Assembly: GCA_947174215.1 (NCBI GenBank)
Contig: CAMWIB010000054.1
Span: 1 to 7,178, forward strand
Direction: 5' to 3'
DNA: 7,178 bases
From: an uncultured Clostridia bacterium
GTDB lineage: Bacteria > Bacillota > Clostridia > Christensenellales > CAG-917
The position numbers and the translations under genes are program-made. This document shows positions 4,199 through 7,178 of this stretch, one piece after another. How positions within the stretch are numbered: position 1 is the stretch's first letter; every line of letters starts with the position of its first letter. Under the pieces are notes generated by a model. That model searched no databases and was not told the DNA's origin. It was given only the letters and a program-made list of their open reading frames with translations.

Positions 4199-5473
4199 AT
4201 GCTTAAACTTGTTAATATAGTAAAAGAATACAAAGTAGATAAAGAAGAAAAGACTCTTGCGCTTAAAGGCGTTTCAATAGAATTCAGAAAAAATGAGTTT
4301 GTATCCATTCTGGGTCCCAGCGGTTGCGGAAAAACCACACTTTTGAATATAATCGGCGGTCTTGACAGGTATTCGGACGGCGATATTCAGATTGACGGCG
4401 TGTCTACAAAGGAGTACGACGACGTAGATTGGGATACTTACAGAAACCGTAAAATCGGTTTTGTATTCCAAAGCTACAACCTTATTCCGCATATGAACAT
4501 CTTGAAGAACGTTGCAATGAGCCTTACAATCGGCGGTGTAGACCGTGACGAGCGCAAGGCGCGCGCACTCGAAGCTCTCAAAAAGGTAGGTCTTGCGGCG
4601 CAGGCTCGCAAGAAGCCGAACCAGTTGTCGGGCGGTCAGATGCAGCGTGTCGCAATAGCGCGTGCGCTTGTAAACAATCCCGATATCATTCTTGCGGACG
4701 AACCGACGGGCGCACTTGATAGCGAATCTGGCTTGCAGGTCATGGATTTGCTCAAAGAGGTGGCAGAAGACAGACTCGTAATTATGGTTACGCACAACCC
4801 GATGCTTGCCGAAGAGTATAGTACACGTATCGTGTACTTGAAAGACGGCGAGGTGGAGGGCGACACGATGCCGTTCAGCTCGGACGAGTCGCAGATAACG
4901 GCAGAGGACAGCGGTCTTGAAAATAACGAGAGCCATGATGACAACGACAGTCACGACGATATAGGCGGTGGTGACGTGACTTTTGAAGAGCCGCAGTTCG
5001 TGTTCGTGAACGAGGGAGAGAAGGCGGTCGCGCTTGACTCGCTCGAAATCCCGCAAGAGGTCAAGCCAAAGAAGGGCTTATCAATCATCGACAAACTGAA
5101 AAAGATAAGGCACGCCGACAAGACTGCAATGAAGCTAAGCACGGCAATCAGTCTTTCGTGGGCAAACCTTCTGAGTAAGAAGGGCAGAACATTTTTGACA
5201 AGCGTAGCAGGAAGCATCGGTATAATCGGCATTATACTGGTGCTTGCTCTTTCTAATGGCGCAGGAATATACGTCAACAGCTTGGAGGAGAGCGCACTTT
5301 CCTCTTACCCTATTAAAGTCAACAAGACTACGACGGACATTGATATCGGCACAATCATGAGTGCGCTTATGTCATCGTCGGGTGACGGCAAGTTTGATGA
5401 GAACATCATCACGACGCAGGAAGTTCTCGGCAACGTCATTGCAAACATTATGCCCAACCACTTCGGGAAATGA
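4199..5473 (+). CDS. ABC exporter, ATPase domain plus first membrane helix (N-terminal part of a frame-interrupted ATPase-FtsX fusion)
   Basis: A MacB/LolD-type ATPase fused to an FtsX-like permease, acting at the cytoplasmic membrane; substrate unknown. From Met at 4199 the ATPase shows Walker A GPSGCGKTT (39-47), Q-loop Gln-91, signature LSGGQ (143-147), Walker B IILADEP (163-169, catalytic Glu-168), D-loop ALD (172-174) and H-loop His-199, all intact. An acidic linker rich in Asp, Glu, Ser and His (about 224-290) leads to a basic stretch, then one membrane helix (about 335-357) and the start of the external domain. The frame stops at residue 424 just after NHFGK, and the rest continues in the +1 frame. 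The ATG at 4199 is chosen because GAGGG lies 8 bp upstream and MLKLVNIVKEY is the usual ATPase start; the in-frame ATG at 4175 would add eight unlikely residues and has no ribosome binding site. Confidence 0.9.
   Translation: MLKLVNIVKEYKVDKEEKTLALKGVSIEFRKNEFVSILGPSGCGKTTLLNIIGGLDRYSDGDIQIDGVSTKEYDDVDWDTYRNRKIGFVFQSYNLIPHMNILKNVAMSLTIGGVDRDERKARALEALKKVGLAAQARKKPNQLSGGQMQRVAIARALVNNPDIILADEPTGALDSESGLQVMDLLKEVAEDRLVIMVTHNPMLAEEYSTRIVYLKDGEVEGDTMPFSSDESQITAEDSGLENNESHDDNDSHDDIGGGDVTFEEPQFVFVNEGEKAVALDSLEIPQEVKPKKGLSIIDKLKKIRHADKTAMKLSTAISLSWANLLSKKGRTFLTSVAGSIGIIGIILVLALSNGAGIYVNSLEESALSSYPIKVNKTTTDIDIGTIMSALMSSSGDGKFDENIITTQEVLGNVIANIMPNHFGK
5462..5473 (+). other. Frameshift point in the transporter gene (GGGAAATGA)
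   Basis: The first frame reads Phe-Gly-Lys-stop over TTC GGG AAA TGA, while family-like sequence NDLYSFKKYI resumes one base later at 5469. Removing one base from the GGG or AAA run gives an uninterrupted 935-residue protein; two lost A bases, giving FGK-NDLYSF, would also restore it. Upstream of this point the second frame encodes an arginine-rich, unnatural sequence, so the shift is placed within a few bases. It is a natural mutation, an assembly error or, less likely, recoding. Confidence 0.85.
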
Positions 5474-7007
5474 TTTGTATTCCTTCAAAAAATACATTGA
5501 CGAAAATTTTGATACGTCGCTTGCTCGTGTGAGCTATGACTACGGCACGTCTTTCAACTCATTTATTATAAATCCAAACAATAGCGATGAATATATGAAA
5601 GTCAATCCGTACACCGAGATGATGGGTACGGTGCTTAGCGGGATGCTTGAAGCATTCCCGGGGTTTGCGGATATTACAATTCCAATCATGGGTAAAGACC
5701 TCACTTTGGAGGGAGCTGTTGGAATGATGGGAGAGAGCCTCCCAAGTCCGTGGGAAGAGATGCCTAACAATATGGCTTTGCTCAACAATCAGTATGACCT
5801 CGTGGGAAAATCGAGGTGGCCTCAAAGGGCAAACGAAGTTGTCGTGGTTGTAAATGAAAATAACAAGCTTTTAGACTATCAGCTCTTTATGCTCGGCTTG
5901 AAATCAACCGATGACGTTCTAACCGCTATGGGAACAAATTCCGGTTTTGCAGAGTCAACTTTCTCATTGGACGAAATCTTATCTCTTGAATTTAAGCTGA
6001 TGACGAATGCCGACTATCTTATCAAGAACGACGGCGAGGAAACGTGGACTATGCACGACCGCAAGGACTTGTCAAAGGAATTTGTAGACGGTCACGCGAT
6101 GACGTTCGGCAAGGACGCAAACGGAAAGGATATTGACACCGTCAAGGTCGTAGGCGTAATTCGTCCGAAGAAAGGTGTTGTGGCAACGTCTATCAGCGGC
6201 GTTATAGGATATACGTCAGCGCTTACGGCGGCTTTATTCGACCATGCGACAAATCATCCCGCCGCACAAAAGATGATAGAGGAATATAACAGAAACGCCG
6301 CAATTTACGGCAGTACGTTCTATAACAGCGTTATTGACTTTTCTAATGCTGACGGTACGAACAGCGTCAAGATTGGTGACGCCATATCGTTCGGAAATGA
6401 CGATAAGCACAGCGATATTATGCGTAGACTTGGCGTAGTAGACAAGGACTATCCGACTTGCATCAACTTCTACTGCACGAGCTTCGAGTCTAAGGCGGTA
6501 ATCGAGGAGTTCATAAATAAGTACGAAGCAGAAACTGGCAATAAGATAAAGTACAATGATTCGCTTTCGGCAATGATGTCCTTCGTCAATACGATGACAA
6601 CCACCATTACCGGCGTACTCGTGGCGTTTGCGGCAATATCGCTTATCGTATCGACGATTATGATTGCAATTATCATATATACCTCGGTGCTTGAACGCCG
6701 TAAGGAAATAGGCGTACTCCGTTCTATCGGCGCGAGAAAGAAGGATATTTCACGCGTATTCCTTGCCGAGTCCGCGATACTCGGTGCGTACTCGGGAATA
6801 ATCGGTATAATCGTCAGTGCAATTATATCCGTGATAGGTAGCGTAATTCTTAAACTCGTATTCGGCATAAGCGGTCTTATGACGGTCACGTGGTGGCACT
6901 GCTTAATGATGGTGTTGATAAGCGTACTTCTCAGTATGCTCGCAGGCTTCATTCCGTCAAGAATCGCCGCCAATAAAGACCCCGCTATTGCGCTTCGCAG
7001 TGAGTAA
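5466..7007 (+). CDS. ABC exporter permease, external domain and FtsX module (C-terminal part of the interrupted fusion)
   Basis: This continues the transporter after the frameshift and completes it to 935 residues (numbering of the joined protein). Residues about 424-795 form the rest of a large domain expected outside the membrane, as in MacB-like mechanotransmission transporters. Three helices follow: about 803-829, 858-888 and 899-919. Between the first two lies ERRKEIGVLRSIGA (832-845), the cytoplasmic coupling motif of FtsX/MacB permeases. The end, IPSRIAANKDPAIALRSE, is the classic FtsX C-terminus. The open frame extends back to an ATG at 5361, but its first 36 residues read against the real frame and have no family character, so I start at the junction. 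No good ribosome binding site for separate translation was seen. If the break is real, the transporter probably does not function, because ATPase and permease are parted. Terminated at 7103-7132. Confidence 0.88.
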   Translation, partial: GNDLYSFKKYIDENFDTSLARVSYDYGTSFNSFIINPNNSDEYMKVNPYTEMMGTVLSGMLEAFPGFADITIPIMGKDLTLEGAVGMMGESLPSPWEEMPNNMALLNNQYDLVGKSRWPQRANEVVVVVNENNKLLDYQLFMLGLKSTDDVLTAMGTNSGFAESTFSLDEILSLEFKLMTNADYLIKNDGEETWTMHDRKDLSKEFVDGHAMTFGKDANGKDIDTVKVVGVIRPKKGVVATSISGVIGYTSALTAALFDHATNHPAAQKMIEEYNRNAAIYGSTFYNSVIDFSNADGTNSVKIGDAISFGNDDKHSDIMRRLGVVDKDYPTCINFYCTSFESKAVIEEFINKYEAETGNKIKYNDSLSAMMSFVNTMTTTITGVLVAFAAISLIVSTIMIAIIIYTSVLERRKEIGVLRSIGARKKDISRVFLAESAILGAYSGIIGIIVSAIISVIGSVILKLVFGISGLMTVTWWHCLMMVLISVLLSMLAGFIPSRIAANKDPAIALRSE

Positions 7008-7041
7008 TTTGTTTGTTGTGAGTAATATAAACACACAAATT
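7006..7041 (+). other. Stem-loop directly after the transporter stop codon
   Basis: AATTTGT (7006-7012) pairs with ACAAATT (7035-7041). After one T-C mismatch TGTT (7014-7017) pairs with AACA (7030-7033), giving 11 pairs around a 12-nt loop. It is AT-rich with no T tract, so it more likely affects mRNA 3' stability than termination. Confidence 0.35.
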
Positions 7042-7102
7042 CTTAATAAAACAAACTGTAAGCAGAAGAGAAAAACTGCAAACAGCAGATAAGAGAAATA
7101 TT

Positions 7103-7132
7103 AAATGCCGACGGTAAAGCGTCGGCATTTTT
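7103..7132 (+). terminator. Rho-independent terminator of the transporter gene
   Basis: ATGCCGACG (7105-7113) pairs perfectly with CGTCGGCAT (7120-7128) around the loop GTAAAG. Two further A-T pairs lie outside, and the T run is 7128-7132. This GC-rich stem with T tract is the strongest terminator in the window. It lies 96 bp after the stop codon. Beyond it, to 7178, I see nothing identifiable. Confidence 0.92.
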
Positions 7133-7178
7133 GCGTTTAATTCCTAATTGAGTTCTATTTATGCGTGTGGCTTATGGG

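Noticed and set aside
4274..5056. Long minus-strand open frame opposite the transporter ATPase
   Set aside because: It is the shadow of the coding strand, where all ABC motifs are found.
5361..5465. Independent start of the permease at an ATG at 5361
   Set aside because: The 36 residues encoded before the junction are arginine-rich, out of frame with the real external domain and have no family character.
5465..5473. Programmed +1 frameshifting as the normal way to make the transporter
   Set aside because: GGG to GGA slippage is possible in principle, but the site lacks a known stimulator, the stop is not directly in the A site at the slip, and this family is normally one continuous gene. 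A mutation or sequence error is simpler.
7053..7098. Imperfect tandem repeat of AAACTG...AGCAGA...AGAGAA before the terminator
   Set aside because: Copies differ in length and composition is low-complexity and A-rich; probably chance.

Overview
The window looks like chromosomal DNA of a Gram-positive, clostridia-like bacterium (Bacillota). This is inferred from strong AAGGAG-type ribosome binding sites, sigma-A-type promoters, a YpsC/RlmL-type THUMP methyltransferase, a fused ATPase-FtsX ABC transporter of a kind common in Clostridia, and a cluster of exact Spo0A-box heptamers. No 16S rRNA or other definitive marker is present, so the assignment is tentative.

Layout. (1) Positions 1-1481, minus strand: a THUMP-domain RNA methyltransferase followed 26 bp later by D-aminoacyl-tRNA deacylase (dtd), cut by the window edge. 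They look like one tRNA/rRNA quality operon. (2) Positions 1482-1737: a divergent promoter region with back-to-back promoters, a GAGCGCTC palindrome between the two -35 boxes, and a 24-bp imperfect direct repeat in the plus-strand leader. (3) Positions 1738-2942, plus strand: a low-molecular-weight protein tyrosine phosphatase and an AlkD-like HEAT-repeat DNA glycosylase, probably cotranscribed. (4) Positions 2943-4198: 1.26 kb with no convincing gene but rich in structure. It holds six small hairpins in 184 bp, three of them variants of one AACACGAnnnGTGTT palindrome. It also holds three exact Spo0A-box heptamers, an extended -10 promoter, and a possible 430-nt leader ending in a hairpin that encloses the Shine-Dalgarno sequence of the next gene. 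(5) Positions 4199-7007, plus strand: a large ABC exporter (ATPase, one membrane helix, big external domain, three-helix FtsX module) whose frame is broken near 5468. Only the joined reading, 935 residues, makes a complete family member. (6) Positions 7008-7178: a stem-loop and a strong Rho-independent terminator.

The first two gene groups are housekeeping: RNA modification, removal of D-amino acids from tRNA, a small phosphatase and alkylation repair. The transporter stands apart with its own elaborate upstream region. The most interesting part is 2930-4198 together with the interrupted transporter gene. The sequence suggests regulation by sporulation or transition-state signals and by RNA structure, but this is inference from motifs only.
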